64,000 bases of DNA from an uncultured Clostridia bacterium (GCA_946183365.1 CAMHAH010000002.1:62001-126000), one strand, 5' to 3'. Counted from the stretch's first letter, positions 33,522-42,389 are shown. The notes: a model not told the origin generated them from the sequence alone. Program-made: numbers and translations.

Positions 33522-35015
33522 ATGGCAAGAGTTTCCGGTGTGCTCATGCCTATCACCTCTTTGCCCTCGCCGTACGGTATCGGCACCATAGGTAAAGAGG
33601 CCAGAAAATTCGCTGATTTTCTGAAGAAGGCAGGTCAGTCTATCTGGCAGATACTGCCCGTAGGCCCTACGAGCTACGGCGACAGCCCCTACCAGTCGTT
33701 CTCTACTTATGCGGGCAACCCTTATATGATCGACCTTGACACCCTTGTTAAGGAAGGTCTATTGACCAAGCGCCAGATAAACAAGTTTTACTGGGGCGAA
33801 AACGATGAAGAAATCGACTACGGCGCTATCTACTACAGCCGATTCAAGGTACTCAAGCTGGCTTATGATAAATACATAGAGCTCGGCGATGTTAAGGCAT
33901 TTAACTCCTTTAAGAGAAAGAACGCGAATTGGGTCAAGGACTACGCCCTTTATATGGCTGTCAAAAAGAGCTTTGACAACAAGGCTTGGCCCGAGTGGGA
34001 GGATGAAGAGATCCGCCTGCGCGACGAGAAGGCGATCAGCCGCTATACCCGCAAGTTCAAGGACGAGATCGACTTCTGGAAGTGGATACAGTTCGAGTTC
34101 TATAAGCAGTGGGAGGATTTCCGCGCTTATGTAAACGGCCTGGGCATCAAGCTTTTGGGCGATATGCCTATCTATGTAGCTATGGACAGCGCTGATACTT
34201 GGGCGAACCCCGAGGTGTTCTGGCTTGACGAAGAGCGCAAGCCCGTATGCGTCGCCGGCTGCCCGCCCGATTATTTCTCGGCTACCGGTCAGCTCTGGGG
34301 TAACCCGCTGTATAACTGGGATTATCTCAAGAGCACCGATTATAAATGGTGGATGGACCGTATCGCCGCGGCAGATAAGCTGTTCGATATAACCCGTATC
34401 GACCACTTCCGCGCTTTTGATACTTACTACGCTATCCCCTTCGGCTCTGAGAACGCCATCAACGGCGAGTGGAAGAACGGCCCCGGCATCGACTTCTTCA
34501 ACGTCATGCGCGCGACTTTAGGCGATATCGAGATCGTCGCTGAGGATCTCGGCGAGCTCTTCGACAGCGTAAAGAGACTGCTTGAGGAGTCGGGCTATCC
34601 GGGCATGAAGGTGCTCGAGTTCGCGTTCGCGGATGACGAGACCAACGCTTTCCTGCCGCATAATTTCACAAACAACTGCGTCGTATATACAGGTACCCAC
34701 GATAACGATACCGTTATGGGCTGGTACTCCGGGATCAAGGGCTGGGAGAAGGAGCACTGCGATAAGTACCTGAACATCCAGCCGGGCGACGAGATCAACT
34801 GGAAGTTTATAGAAGAAGCCTATAAGAGTGTAGCGGACTACGCGATCATCCAGATGCAGGATATCTTAGGGCTCGGTACCGAGGCGAGGATCAATATCCC
34901 CTCGACCCTCGGCGGCAACTGGGCATGGAGGATGCGAAAGGACGCTATCACCAAGGATATAACAAAGAGACTTTATAATCTGTCAAAAACATATTCACGA
35001 TTGGAGGAGGATTGA
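33522..35015 (+). CDS. malQ: 4-alpha-glucanotransferase (amylomaltase, GH77)
   Basis: The 497-residue protein begins RVSGVLMPITSLPSPYGIGTIGKEARKFADFL, the MalQ start. It has WQILPVGPTSYGDSPYQSFS, LLGDMPIYVAMDSADTWANPEVF, the nucleophile Asp294 in FDITRIDHFRAFDTYY, the acid/base Glu341 in IVAEDLGEL, and GTHDNDTVMGWY. It moves glucan segments between maltodextrins, making chains long enough for phosphorolysis. AGGAG precedes the ATG, and glgP begins 1 nt after its stop, so the two form a cytosolic alpha-glucan breakdown pair. Confidence 0.97.
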   Translation: MARVSGVLMPITSLPSPYGIGTIGKEARKFADFLKKAGQSIWQILPVGPTSYGDSPYQSFSTYAGNPYMIDLDTLVKEGLLTKRQINKFYWGENDEEIDYGAIYYSRFKVLKLAYDKYIELGDVKAFNSFKRKNANWVKDYALYMAVKKSFDNKAWPEWEDEEIRLRDEKAISRYTRKFKDEIDFWKWIQFEFYKQWEDFRAYVNGLGIKLLGDMPIYVAMDSADTWANPEVFWLDEERKPVCVAGCPPDYFSATGQLWGNPLYNWDYLKSTDYKWWMDRIAAADKLFDITRIDHFRAFDTYYAIPFGSENAINGEWKNGPGIDFFNVMRATLGDIEIVAEDLGELFDSVKRLLEESGYPGMKVLEFAFADDETNAFLPHNFTNNCVVYTGTHDNDTVMGWYSGIKGWEKEHCDKYLNIQPGDEINWKFIEEAYKSVADYAIIQMQDILGLGTEARINIPSTLGGNWAWRMRKDAITKDITKRLYNLSKTYSRLEED

Positions 35016-35016
35016 C

Positions 35017-37371
35017 ATGGCAATTACAATGGACCAGATAACCGCTATCTCTAAGAGCGCTTATTGTAAAAAGCCTAAAGATCTCACAACCGAGCAGCTT
35101 CACCTTGTTATAGGTAAGGCTGTTATGGGTGAAATCGCCGACAACTGGCGTAAGAGCAAGAAAAAACACGAGGAGAGCAGAAGAGCTTATTACTTCAGCG
35201 CGGAGTTCCTCATGGGCAGAATGTTCTATAACAATCTGTACTGCATGGGTATCCTCGACGAGGTAAAGGAATTACTCAAGAGCAAGGGCATCGATATCAA
35301 TCGCTTTGAGGATATCGAGGACGCCGCTCTCGGTAACGGCGGTCTGGGCAGACTTGCCGCCTGCTTCCTTGACTCTGCCGCTACTCAGGAGGTACCGCTC
35401 GACGGTTACGGTATTTTCTATCGTTACGGCCTTTTCAAGCAGCTCATCAAAGATGGTTATCAGGTAGAGGTAGCCGACGATTGGCTCAAATACCCCGATC
35501 CGTGGTGTATCCGCCGCGAGGATCAGTCTCAGATCGTAAACTTCGCCGACAGCACCGTTGTAGCTGTTCCTTATGATATGGCTATCATCGGCTACGGCAC
35601 AAAGAACGTGAACACCCTGCGTATGTGGCAGGCTGAGCCCGTAGAAGGCTTTGATTTCCTTGCTTTCAACGACGGCAGATATGACGACGCCGTCAAGAAC
35701 AAGAACAACTGCGAGAATATCTCTAAGGTCCTCTATCCCAACGACAACAGCTACGAGGGCAAGATCCTGCGCTTAAAGCAGCAGTACTTCTTCTCATCCG
35801 CTTCTCTGCAGGATATCATCCGCAAGTATAAGAAGAAATACGACAACGATTTCTCTCACTTTGCAGAGATGACCACCATCCAGCTCAACGATACTCACCC
35901 CGTAGTATCTATCCCCGAGCTCATCCGTCTCCTCGACAAAGAGGGCGTCGGCTTCGACGAGGCTTTCGAGATCGCTCAGAAGACCTTCAACTACACCAAC
36001 CACACCGTAATGAGCGAGGCACTCGAGAAGTGGGATACCGGTCTGATGAAGATGGTCATCCCCGAGGTATACGCTATCATCGAGCGCATCAACGAGCGCC
36101 AGTGGCACGACCTCAAGTATAAGGGCGTTGAGGAGCACAACATCAACGCTATGGGCATCATCCGCGACGGCAAGGTTCACATGGCCCGCCTCGCTATGTA
36201 TGTCAGCAGCTATGTAAACGGCGTTGCGTGGATCCACACCGAGATCCTCAAGAACGACGTTCTCAAGGAGTGGTACTGGGTATATCCCGAGCGTTTCCAG
36301 AACAAGACCAACGGTATCACACAGCGCCGCTGGCTCGGTCTGTGCAACCCCGAGCTCGCGTCCTTCATCACCGACCGTATCGGTCCCGGCTGGCTCAAGG
36401 ATATGAGCAAGATGGATAAGCTCGAAGAGCACATCAACCCCGACAGCGTAAAAGAATTCAACAAGATCAAGTATGCTAAGAAGAAGCAGCTCGCGGCTTA
36501 CATCAAGAAGATGGACGGCGTTGAGATCAACCCCAAGTTCATCTTTGATATCCAGGTAAAGCGTCTGCACGAGTACAAGCGTCAGCTTCTGAACGCCTTC
36601 TCTATCATGTGGATCTACTTCCGCATAAAGAGCGGTCAGCTGCCCGACTTCCAGCCCACCTGCTTCATCTTCGGCGCTAAGGCGGCTCCCGGTTACAAGA
36701 GAGCTAAGGCCATCATCAAATATATCAACGAGATCGCTAACCTCGTAAACAACGATCCCGATACAAAGGAGAAGCTGCAGGTAGTATTCGTAAGCAACTA
36801 CAACGTTTCTTATGCTGAGAAGCTGGTCGTTGCCGCTGATATCTCTGAGCAGACCTCTACAGCCGGCACAGAGGCTTCAGGTACCGGTAACATGAAGTTC
36901 ATGTTCAACGGCGCTGTAACTCTGGGCACATACGACGGCGCTAACGTCGAGATAGCTCAGCAGGCCGGCGAAGAGAACGAATATATCTTCGGCGGCAGAG
37001 TCGAGGATATCGAGCGCCTCAAGAAAGAGGGCTACGACGCGAGAGCTCTGTATAACTCCAACCCGATGATCAAGCGCGTTGTCGATACCCTTATCGACGG
37101 CACCTTCAATGATAACGGCGCTCAGGGCGAGGGCAGCTTTGCCGAGCTTCACAACGCTCTTATCAACGGTACCAACTGGCACCATGCCGACCACTACTTC
37201 CTGCTCTATGATCTGCAGGATTATGTAGCTAAGAAGCTGCAGGCGAACAACGATTATAAGGATCGCATAGCCTTCGGTACAAAGTGTCTGAAGAACGTCG
37301 CTCACTGCGGCACCTTCAGCTCAGACCGTACCATCCTTCAGTATGCTGAGGAGATCTGGAAGGTCAAATAA
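35017..37371 (+). CDS. glgP: glycogen/maltodextrin phosphorylase (GT35)
   Basis: The 784-residue protein includes RAYYFSAEFLMGRMFYNNL, DAALGNGGLGRLAACFLDS, GYGIFYRYGLFKQ, VQLNDTHPVVSIPEL-type residues (IQLNDTHPVVSIPELIRLL) and the PLP site TEASGTGNMKFMFNGAVTLGTYDGANVEI, with Lys627. It releases glucose-1-phosphate from alpha-1,4-glucans. The length is near the lower end of the family, as in other clostridia. It is co-transcribed with malQ and ended by the terminator at 37463. Confidence 0.97.
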   Translation: MAITMDQITAISKSAYCKKPKDLTTEQLHLVIGKAVMGEIADNWRKSKKKHEESRRAYYFSAEFLMGRMFYNNLYCMGILDEVKELLKSKGIDINRFEDIEDAALGNGGLGRLAACFLDSAATQEVPLDGYGIFYRYGLFKQLIKDGYQVEVADDWLKYPDPWCIRREDQSQIVNFADSTVVAVPYDMAIIGYGTKNVNTLRMWQAEPVEGFDFLAFNDGRYDDAVKNKNNCENISKVLYPNDNSYEGKILRLKQQYFFSSASLQDIIRKYKKKYDNDFSHFAEMTTIQLNDTHPVVSIPELIRLLDKEGVGFDEAFEIAQKTFNYTNHTVMSEALEKWDTGLMKMVIPEVYAIIERINERQWHDLKYKGVEEHNINAMGIIRDGKVHMARLAMYVSSYVNGVAWIHTEILKNDVLKEWYWVYPERFQNKTNGITQRRWLGLCNPELASFITDRIGPGWLKDMSKMDKLEEHINPDSVKEFNKIKYAKKKQLAAYIKKMDGVEINPKFIFDIQVKRLHEYKRQLLNAFSIMWIYFRIKSGQLPDFQPTCFIFGAKAAPGYKRAKAIIKYINEIANLVNNDPDTKEKLQVVFVSNYNVSYAEKLVVAADISEQTSTAGTEASGTGNMKFMFNGAVTLGTYDGANVEIAQQAGEENEYIFGGRVEDIERLKKEGYDARALYNSNPMIKRVVDTLIDGTFNDNGAQGEGSFAELHNALINGTNWHHADHYFLLYDLQDYVAKKLQANNDYKDRIAFGTKCLKNVAHCGTFSSDRTILQYAEEIWKVK

Positions 37372-37462
37372 GGCGACTGCGCCTGTCCGCCTTAGGTTAA
37401 CTGCATGATCGATCACGCACCGTTAACGGCGGCTCAAAACCAAATCACGATCATCACAATAA

Positions 37463-37498
37463 AAAACTGCTCCGAGCTATCGGGGCAGTTTTTGTTTG
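37463..37498 (+). terminator. malQ-glgP terminator
   Basis: AAAACTGCTCC and GGGGCAGTTTT pair across GAGCTATC, followed by TTTTGTTT. Confidence 0.85.
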
Positions 37499-37550
37499 AC
37501 AGTGGACATATTTGCAGGAAGGGGCGTATTTTAGTGAGGAGTTAGGAGTT

Positions 37551-37590
37551 GTAGGGGAGGGGCTTGCTCCTCCCGAAAAGGATTTGGCGG
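37551..37590 (+). repeat. short GC-rich hairpin repeat, family 3, copy 2
   Basis: GTAGGGGAGGGGCTTGCTCC then TCCCGAAAAGGATTTGGCGG. The core GGGAG-GGCTTGCTCC recurs at 24891 (reverse) and inside the glycosylase gene at 54124. The rest of 37499-37682 shows no gene. Confidence 0.7.
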
Positions 37591-37682
37591 TTTGCGGTTG
37601 TTTAACAACGGCGTCACGCCCGCTCTTGAAACATTGTGCGATAAGTTTAGTTTTTATATGTTATATTGCTCAGGCGAGTTCA

Positions 37683-38108
37683 TCAGATAACATAATTATC
37701 CGCGGCGTCGGTCATGGTCAGATCGGCTACGGTCACGCCGTCAAAGTATTTGTTGGTAAGGTCATAAAAGCCCTTCCACAGCTTCAGGGTGCGGCATTCG
37801 GACGCCTTTGGGCACGGCTCGGCGTCCTGCGACAGGCAGGATACAGGCGCGAGGTCGCCCTCGGTAAGGCGCAGTATCTCGCCTACGGTGTAGTCCTCGG
37901 GCGCCCGGGTCAGCTTATAGCCGCCGCCCTTGCCGTGTACTCCCTCTATCAGCTTCGACTTAGTGAGGGTAGGCAGTATGCGCTCAAGGTATTTCAGAGA
38001 TATCTCCTGTCTTGCCGCAACGTCTTTCATCGGTATATATCTGCCGTTGTTGTGCTCGGCGAGGTCTATCATAACGCGCAGCGCGTATCTTCCGCGGGTC
38101 GAAATCAT
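37683..38108 (-). CDS. Rrf2 family transcriptional regulator
   Basis: The 141-residue protein begins MISTRGRYALRVMIDLAEHNNGRYIPMKDVAARQEISLKYLERILPTLTKSKLIEGVHGKGGGYKL, the Rrf2 winged helix. Three cysteines follow (SCLSQDAEPCPKASECRTL), a CX7CX5C spacing close to IscR-type Fe-S ligands. In Firmicutes this group includes CymR, repressor of cysteine genes, and IscR. It lies near mnmA (sulfur transfer) and cysK, so a role in cysteine or Fe-S control is likely. A ribosome site GAGGGGG is present. Confidence 0.9.
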   Translation of the reverse strand: MISTRGRYALRVMIDLAEHNNGRYIPMKDVAARQEISLKYLERILPTLTKSKLIEGVHGKGGGYKLTRAPEDYTVGEILRLTEGDLAPVSCLSQDAEPCPKASECRTLKLWKGFYDLTNKYFDGVTVADLTMTDAADNYVI

Positions 38109-38151
38109 AATATTATCCCCCTCTGTTATAAAGAAAATTTTGATATACCCT

Positions 38152-38181
38152 ATTATACCACAAACTTGGTAGGTAAATCAA
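38152..38181 (-). promoter_or_regulatory. Rrf2 gene promoter with imperfect operator
   Basis: On the minus strand TTGATT (38176-38181) and TATAAT (38152-38157) are 18 bp apart. TACCA-N6-TGGTA (38156-38171) lies between them and is a candidate autoregulatory site. Confidence 0.6.
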
Positions 38182-38287
38182 GAGGGAATTTATAATGATA
38201 TCCGATATTGAAAAGGCACTTCAATATCGCTTTACACTTACCGCGATTTATTATATAATAACCTCAAATAAATTTATAGAGGTAAAT

Positions 38288-39343
38288 ATGAAGAAGGCTT
38301 TGATCGCTATGAGCGGCGGCGTCGACTCGTCCGTAGCCGCTCTGTTAATGGATGACTGCGAGCGCGTAGGCTGTACCATGCGCCTGTATGATACCGACAA
38401 CGTCGAAGATATCGGCTCGAACACCTGCTGTTCTTTAGAGGACGTCGAGGACGCGCGCTCGGTATGCCGCAGGATGGGCATACCCTACCATGTGTTCAAC
38501 TTCAAGGATGATTTTGAAGAGAAGATAATAAATAAATTCATCGACAGCTACCGCAGGGGGATCACCCCTAACCCGTGTATCGACTGCAATCGGTATATGA
38601 AATTCGCTAAGCTCTTTGACCGCGCTATGGAGCTTGGCTGTGATTACATCGTGACGGGTCACTATGCCCGCGTTGAAGAGAGCGGCGATAAATTCCTGCT
38701 CAAGAAGGCGGTCGATCCGTCAAAAGACCAGAGCTATGTGCTGTACTCGCTCACTCAGGAGCAGCTTAAAAAAGTTCGTTTTCCTCTCGGCGGCCTTACA
38801 AAGGACGAGGTGCGCCGTATAGCTGAGGAAAACGGCTTTATCAACGCCCATAAGCCCGACAGTCAGGATATCTGCTTTGTGCCCGACGGCGACTACGCCG
38901 CCTTTATCGAGCGCCGAAGCGGAGCTATCCCCGAGGGCGATTTTGTCGACCTTTCGGGAGAGGTGCTCGGCAGGCATAAGGGTATCTCTCACTATACCAT
39001 AGGTCAGAGAAAGCACCTCGGCATAAGCGTCGGTGAGCCTATCTATGTCGTGCGTATCAACGCCGATGACAACACGGTGGTGCTGGGCGATGAGAGCGCG
39101 CTTTTCGGCAGGACGGCGATCGTTGATGACTTCAACTGGATCAGCGGAGAGGCACCATCGGCGCCGATAGTCTGTAAGGCTAAGACCAGATACCGCCAGA
39201 CCGAACAGCCCGCCGTGGCTGTCGCCGCGCCCGACGGAAGTGTCACCGTTACCTTTGACGAGCCTGTGCGCGCTATCACTCCCGGTCAGGCTTGTGTGTT
39301 GTATGACGGAGATATCGTCCTCGGCGGCGGAGTTATACGCTGA
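38288..39343 (+). CDS. mnmA: tRNA-specific 2-thiouridylase MnmA
   Basis: The 351-residue protein begins MKKALIAMSGGVDSSVAALLM (PP-loop SGGVDSS). It has NTCCSLEDVEDARSVCRRMGIPYHVFNF, TPNPCIDCNRYMKFAKLFDRA (first catalytic Cys region), TGHYARVEES, DQSYVLYSLTQEQL, HKPDSQDICFVPDGDYAAFI (second catalytic Cys) and GISHYTIGQRKHLGI. It thiolates U34 of Lys, Glu and Gln tRNAs. The start at 38288 has GAGG upstream; the reading from 38195 adds 31 unsupported residues. It converges end to end with the ZIP gene without a spacer. Confidence 0.95.
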   Translation: MKKALIAMSGGVDSSVAALLMDDCERVGCTMRLYDTDNVEDIGSNTCCSLEDVEDARSVCRRMGIPYHVFNFKDDFEEKIINKFIDSYRRGITPNPCIDCNRYMKFAKLFDRAMELGCDYIVTGHYARVEESGDKFLLKKAVDPSKDQSYVLYSLTQEQLKKVRFPLGGLTKDEVRRIAEENGFINAHKPDSQDICFVPDGDYAAFIERRSGAIPEGDFVDLSGEVLGRHKGISHYTIGQRKHLGISVGEPIYVVRINADDNTVVLGDESALFGRTAIVDDFNWISGEAPSAPIVCKAKTRYRQTEQPAVAVAAPDGSVTVTFDEPVRAITPGQACVLYDGDIVLGGGVIR

Positions 39344-40132
39344 TCATCCGAGAGCTACATCAAGCGCCATCATCACGCTGAAGCCTATCGCGAAGAATAT
39401 AACGCCGATATTGCTGTGCTTGCCCTCTGACATCTCGGGGACAAGCTCCTCGACGACGACATATATCATAGCTCCCGCGGCAAAAGAGAGCAGATAGGGC
39501 ATAGCGGGCACCACGAGCGACGCGAAGATGACCGTCAGCGCTCCGAAGATCGGCTCTACCGCTCCCGATAATACGCCGTAGAAAAATGATCTCGCTCTGC
39601 TCTGACCCTCGGCGTGCAGCGGCATCGATATGATAGCGCCTTCGGGCACGTTCTGTATCGCTATACCCAGCGCTAAAGCGAAGGCTCCGCCCGCGGTGAT
39701 CTCCGCCGAGCCCGATACCAGACCCGCGTACACCACGCCTACCGCCATACCCTCGGGGATGTTGTGCAGGGTCACGGCAAGCACCATCATAGCGGTGCGT
39801 TTGAGCTTGCTTTTAGGTCCCTCGGCTTGGTTTGTCCCAATATGCAGGTGGGGGATCACCGTATCGAGCAGCAGGAGAAAGAGTATTCCCAGCCAGAAGC
39901 CGATGAACGCCGGCAAAAACGACAGCCGACCCATATCCTCGCTCTGTTCTATGGCGGGGATTATAAGGCTCCATACCGACGCGGCTGTCATTACTCCCGC
40001 CGCGAAGCCCGTGAGTATCTTGGATACCGTGGGGCTGAGCTGCTTTTTCATGAAGAAAACACACGCCGCTCCCAGCGCAGTACCTATGAACGGAATTATC
40101 AGTCCCAGGAGGACCTCTATATTGATATTCAT
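39344..40132 (-). CDS. ZIP family metal transporter
   Basis: The 262-residue protein has eight membrane segments. The ZIP metal-path motifs are AVTLHNIPEGMAVGVVYAGL (HNxPEG) and LGIAIQNVPEGAIISMPL (NxPEG), in helices 4 and 5. A His-containing loop (DTVIPHLHIG) lies before helix 4. It imports Zn, Fe or Mn. Its promoter overlaps a perfect 18 bp palindrome (40155-40172), so metal-dependent repression is likely. The stop is adjacent to that of mnmA. Confidence 0.93.
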   Translation of the reverse strand: MNINIEVLLGLIIPFIGTALGAACVFFMKKQLSPTVSKILTGFAAGVMTAASVWSLIIPAIEQSEDMGRLSFLPAFIGFWLGILFLLLLDTVIPHLHIGTNQAEGPKSKLKRTAMMVLAVTLHNIPEGMAVGVVYAGLVSGSAEITAGGAFALALGIAIQNVPEGAIISMPLHAEGQSRARSFFYGVLSGAVEPIFGALTVIFASLVVPAMPYLLSFAAGAMIYVVVEELVPEMSEGKHSNIGVIFFAIGFSVMMALDVALG

Positions 40133-40154
40133 AATATTGCCTTTCTGTTTATTT

Positions 40155-40172
40155 AGTTAGCTTAAGCTAACT
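40155..40172 (-). promoter_or_regulatory. palindromic operator of the ZIP gene, DtxR/MntR-like
   Basis: AGTTAGCTTAAGCTAACT is a perfect 18 bp palindrome placed just after the -10 box. It resembles DtxR-family operators built on TTAG/CTAA half-sites (TTAGGTTAGSCTAACCTAA). Confidence 0.7.
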
Positions 40173-40173
40173 T

Positions 40174-40202
40174 ATTATATCATATATGAAAGTATAATTC
40201 AA
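40174..40202 (-). promoter_or_regulatory. ZIP gene promoter
   Basis: On the minus strand TTGAAT (40197-40202) and TATAAT (40174-40179) are 17 bp apart. Confidence 0.8.
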
Positions 40203-40209
40203 GGAACAA

Positions 40210-40250
40210 AAAAGCTCCTATCGGTATAATACACACCGAGGGGAGCTTTT
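40210..40250. terminator. terminator downstream of the ECF S-component gene
   Basis: AAAAGCTCC (40210-40218) and GGAGCTTTT (40242-40250), with inner CGGT/ACCG, form a stem with T-rich flanks on both strands. Confidence 0.75.
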
Positions 40251-40269
40251 GTGATTTATTGTATATCTG

Positions 40270-40428
40270 ATACTAAGTTTCATTAAAACACTTTAACATT
40301 TATTGCGTTAAATTCCGTATTACTTCGTTGTCCTCCTTGACAGGCGCCAGCCTGCCTGCGTCGTCCGCCTTGTTCTACGAAATTTTCCGTTAATAAATTT
40401 GTTAAAGCGTTTAATGGAAACTTAGTAT
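40270..40428. mobile_element. MITE-like element, TTTC-end type, internally deleted copy
   Basis: The 159 bp element is in reverse orientation to 10590. Both ends and the block CTTGACAGGCGCCAGCCTGC match. The roughly 100 bp holding the two covarying hairpins are missing. It lies between the ECF S-component stop and its terminator. Confidence 0.8.
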
Positions 40429-40435
40429 GAGGATA

Positions 40436-40972
40436 TCAGCGATTGAGCATACGCTTCTTTATATCCGCCTTGTCGAACGCCGCCGCTATAAGGATGAATA
40501 TAAGCGCCGATGCCACCGCCTGTATGGCGTTCTCGGGCATCTTCCACAGGGCGTTGGTCAGCGCTGAGTGAAAGCTGTCGCCCGCGAGGAGCATCCTAAT
40601 CAGCTTTGAGAGCGAGTAGCCGACGATAGTGACCAGACCCGATGGTATGGTCATCAGCGCGTTGCGCTTTGTCAGCAGCTTGTCGTCCTTAGCGCTGAAG
40701 AAAACCGCGTTGACCGCCTTGATGATGACCGTGTATATGATGGTCTCGGGGTAGACCAGCAGATCGGCTATACCGCCGCCGACAGCCGCCGCCGCGACCG
40801 CGTAAGGCAGCGGCAGAAAGCTCGCCGCGAGATATATCATAGAGTCGCCGAGGTGTACATAACCGCCCGTTGGCGTTTTTATCTGCACAAAGGCAGTCAT
40901 GACCGCGACCATAGCGGCAAACATGGCCGCTATGACTATATTAAGGGTATGCGCAGAATGTTTGTTGTTCAT
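40436..40972 (-). CDS. ECF transporter S-component-like membrane protein
   Basis: The 178-residue protein has five or six membrane helices. It begins TLNIVIAAMFAAMVAVMTAFVQIKTPTGGYVHLGDSMIYLAASFLPLPYA, the N-terminal AxxxA-type helix and GGYVHLGD loop of small-vitamin S components. AAAVGGGIADLLVYPETIIYTVIIKA follows. S components bind a vitamin or precursor and use a shared energising module, which is not in this window. The substrate is unknown. GGAGG precedes the ATG. Confidence 0.82.
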   Translation of the reverse strand: MNNKHSAHTLNIVIAAMFAAMVAVMTAFVQIKTPTGGYVHLGDSMIYLAASFLPLPYAVAAAAVGGGIADLLVYPETIIYTVIIKAVNAVFFSAKDDKLLTKRNALMTIPSGLVTIVGYSLSKLIRMLLAGDSFHSALTNALWKMPENAIQAVASALIFILIAAAFDKADIKKRMLNR

Positions 40973-41042
40973 TTCCGTATCCTCCGTGAGCCAAAATAAA
41001 AGCTCTGTTTATTTGCCGCCGTTTTTCGGCGGTACATAGAAA

Positions 41043-41067
41043 ACGGCTTCGGATCACCCGAAGCCGT
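41043..41067 (-). terminator. cysK terminator
   Basis: ACGGCTTCGG and CCGAAGCCGT pair perfectly around GATCA; on the minus strand TTTTCTATG follows. A second stem, CCGCCG/CGGCGG near 41020-41036, lies between it and the S-component gene. Confidence 0.8.
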
Positions 41068-41079
41068 CATTGTCATTTA

Positions 41080-42012
41080 TCAGTCCTGAAACAGAGGGGT
41101 AGAGAGGTAGCGGTCGCCTGTATCGGGCAGGAGAACTACAATGTTCTTGCCCGCGTTCTCGGGGCGCTTCGCAAGCTCGATGGCGGCGTACGCCGCGGCT
41201 CCCGAGCTTATGCCGACCAGCACGCCCTCTTTCTTGCCGATGAGCTTGCCTGTGGCAAATGCGTCGTCGTTAGATACGGGGAATACCTCGTCATATACCT
41301 TTGTGTTCAGAACGTCGGGGACAAAGCCCGCGCCGATACCCTGTATCTTGTGAGCGCCCGCCGTACCCTTTGAGAGTACGGGAGAGGCGTCGGGCTCGAC
41401 TGCTACGACCTTGACGTCGGGGTTCTTTGATTTTAAATATTCGCCTACGCCTGTTACGGTACCGCCCGTACCTACGCCGGCTACAAAAATATCTACATTG
41501 CCGTCAGTATCGTCATAGATCTCGGGACCCGTTGTCGCGATATGAGCGGCGGGGTTGGCGGGATTTACGAACTGACCGGGGATGAAGCTGTTCTCGATCT
41601 CAGCGGCGAGCTCGTCAGCCTTGGCGATAGCGCCCTTCATTCCCTTTGTGCCTTCTGTCAGCACCAGCTCGGCGCCGTAAGCCTTCATAAGCTGTCTGCG
41701 CTCAACGCTCATGGTCTCGGGCATAACGATGATGATGCGGTAGCCTCTCGCGGCGGCTACAGCGGCGAGACCGATACCCGTGTTGCCTGAGGTTGGCTCG
41801 ATGATGACCGAGCCTTCTTTCAACAGACCCTTTTCTTCAGCGTCATCTATCATCGCCTTCGCGATACGGTCTTTGACGGAGCCGGCGGGGTTGAAATATT
41901 CGAGCTTCGCGTAGATCTTGGCGTTGAGGCCGAGGGCCTTTTCTATATTCGTGAGTTCAAGCAGAGGGGTCTTGCCGATGAGCTGATCGGCGGATGTGTA
42001 TATTTTAGACAT
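41080..42012 (-). CDS. cysK: cysteine synthase A (O-acetylserine sulfhydrylase)
   Basis: The 310-residue PLP enzyme has Lys47 in [11 protein letters not shown], the phosphate loop [11 protein letters not shown] (residues 73-83), [49 protein letters not shown] and [15 protein letters not shown]. It makes cysteine from O-acetylserine and sulfide. It is monocistronic, with a promoter overlapping a long palindrome at 42142-42162 that may bind the nearby Rrf2 regulator. AAGGAG precedes the ATG. Confidence 0.97.
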   Translation of the reverse strand: MSKIYTSADQLIGKTPLLELTNIEKALGLNAKIYAKLEYFNPAGSVKDRIAKAMIDDAEEKGLLKEGSVIIEPTSGNTGIGLAAVAAARGYRIIIVMPETMSVERRQLMKAYGAELVLTEGTKGMKGAIAKADELAAEIENSFIPGQFVNPANPAAHIATTGPEIYDDTDGNVDIFVAGVGTGGTVTGVGEYLKSKNPDVKVVAVEPDASPVLSKGTAGAHKIQGIGAGFVPDVLNTKVYDEVFPVSNDDAFATGKLIGKKEGVLVGISSGAAAYAAIELAKRPENAGKNIVVLLPDTGDRYLSTPLFQD

Positions 42013-42141
42013 GATATTTCTCCTTATTATATATTATAGATTTGATTTTGTAAAGCAGAGCCGCTTGGTACGGGTCGGTCGGTATATCAGCGCCGACATC
42101 GAAAACCGCTTAGATACATATTCACACCTTCTTTTATTCCC

Positions 42142-42162
42142 TACCAACCAGATAGGTTGGTA
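42142..42162 (-). promoter_or_regulatory. palindromic operator at the cysK transcription start
   Basis: TACCAACC and GGTTGGTA form perfect 8 bp arms separated by AGATA. The site lies directly downstream of the -10 box. Its outer TACCA/TGGTA half-sites recur in the Rrf2 promoter (38156-38171). Confidence 0.7.
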
Positions 42163-42164
42163 TT

Positions 42165-42193
42165 ATAATAGCACGGCATATCGGATTTGTCAA
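42165..42193 (-). promoter_or_regulatory. cysK promoter
   Basis: On the minus strand TTGACA (42188-42193) and TATTAT (42165-42170) are 17 bp apart; an overlapping TATAAT lies three bases further on. Confidence 0.85.
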
Positions 42194-42249
42194 TATATTT
42201 TTTTATAAAATTCTGAGCGTCGGTATTGTATGCAAGTCGATACGGCTCA

Positions 42250-42277
42250 AAATCGCGCGCTCCAGCGCACGCTTTCT
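42250..42277 (-). repeat. dispersed repeat family 2, partial copy
   Basis: AAATCGCGCGCTCCAGCGCA then CGCTTTCTT matches the left third of the repeat at 43010-43092. The rest is absent. Confidence 0.65.
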
Positions 42278-42334
42278 TGTTGATTGTCAGCAAAATCAAG
42301 GGCTGTCGGGAGCTTATATTTGGTCAGCATTTAC

Positions 42335-42363
42335 TTGACTTTTCAACTATATGGTGATAAAAT
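42335..42363 (+). promoter_or_regulatory. rimP-nusA operon promoter
   Basis: TTGACT (42335-42340) and TAAAAT (42358-42363) are 17 bp apart, 85 bp upstream of rimP. Confidence 0.8.
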
Positions 42364-42389
42364 AAACACAGTAAGATATGTTAGCGTAG

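Noticed and set aside
35794..36570. 258-codon ORF antisense to glgP
   Set aside because: Shadow of a conserved phosphorylase gene with no independent support.
37512..38195. 227-codon plus-strand ORF
   Set aside because: It covers the short repeat and the antisense of the Rrf2 gene; no coding signature.
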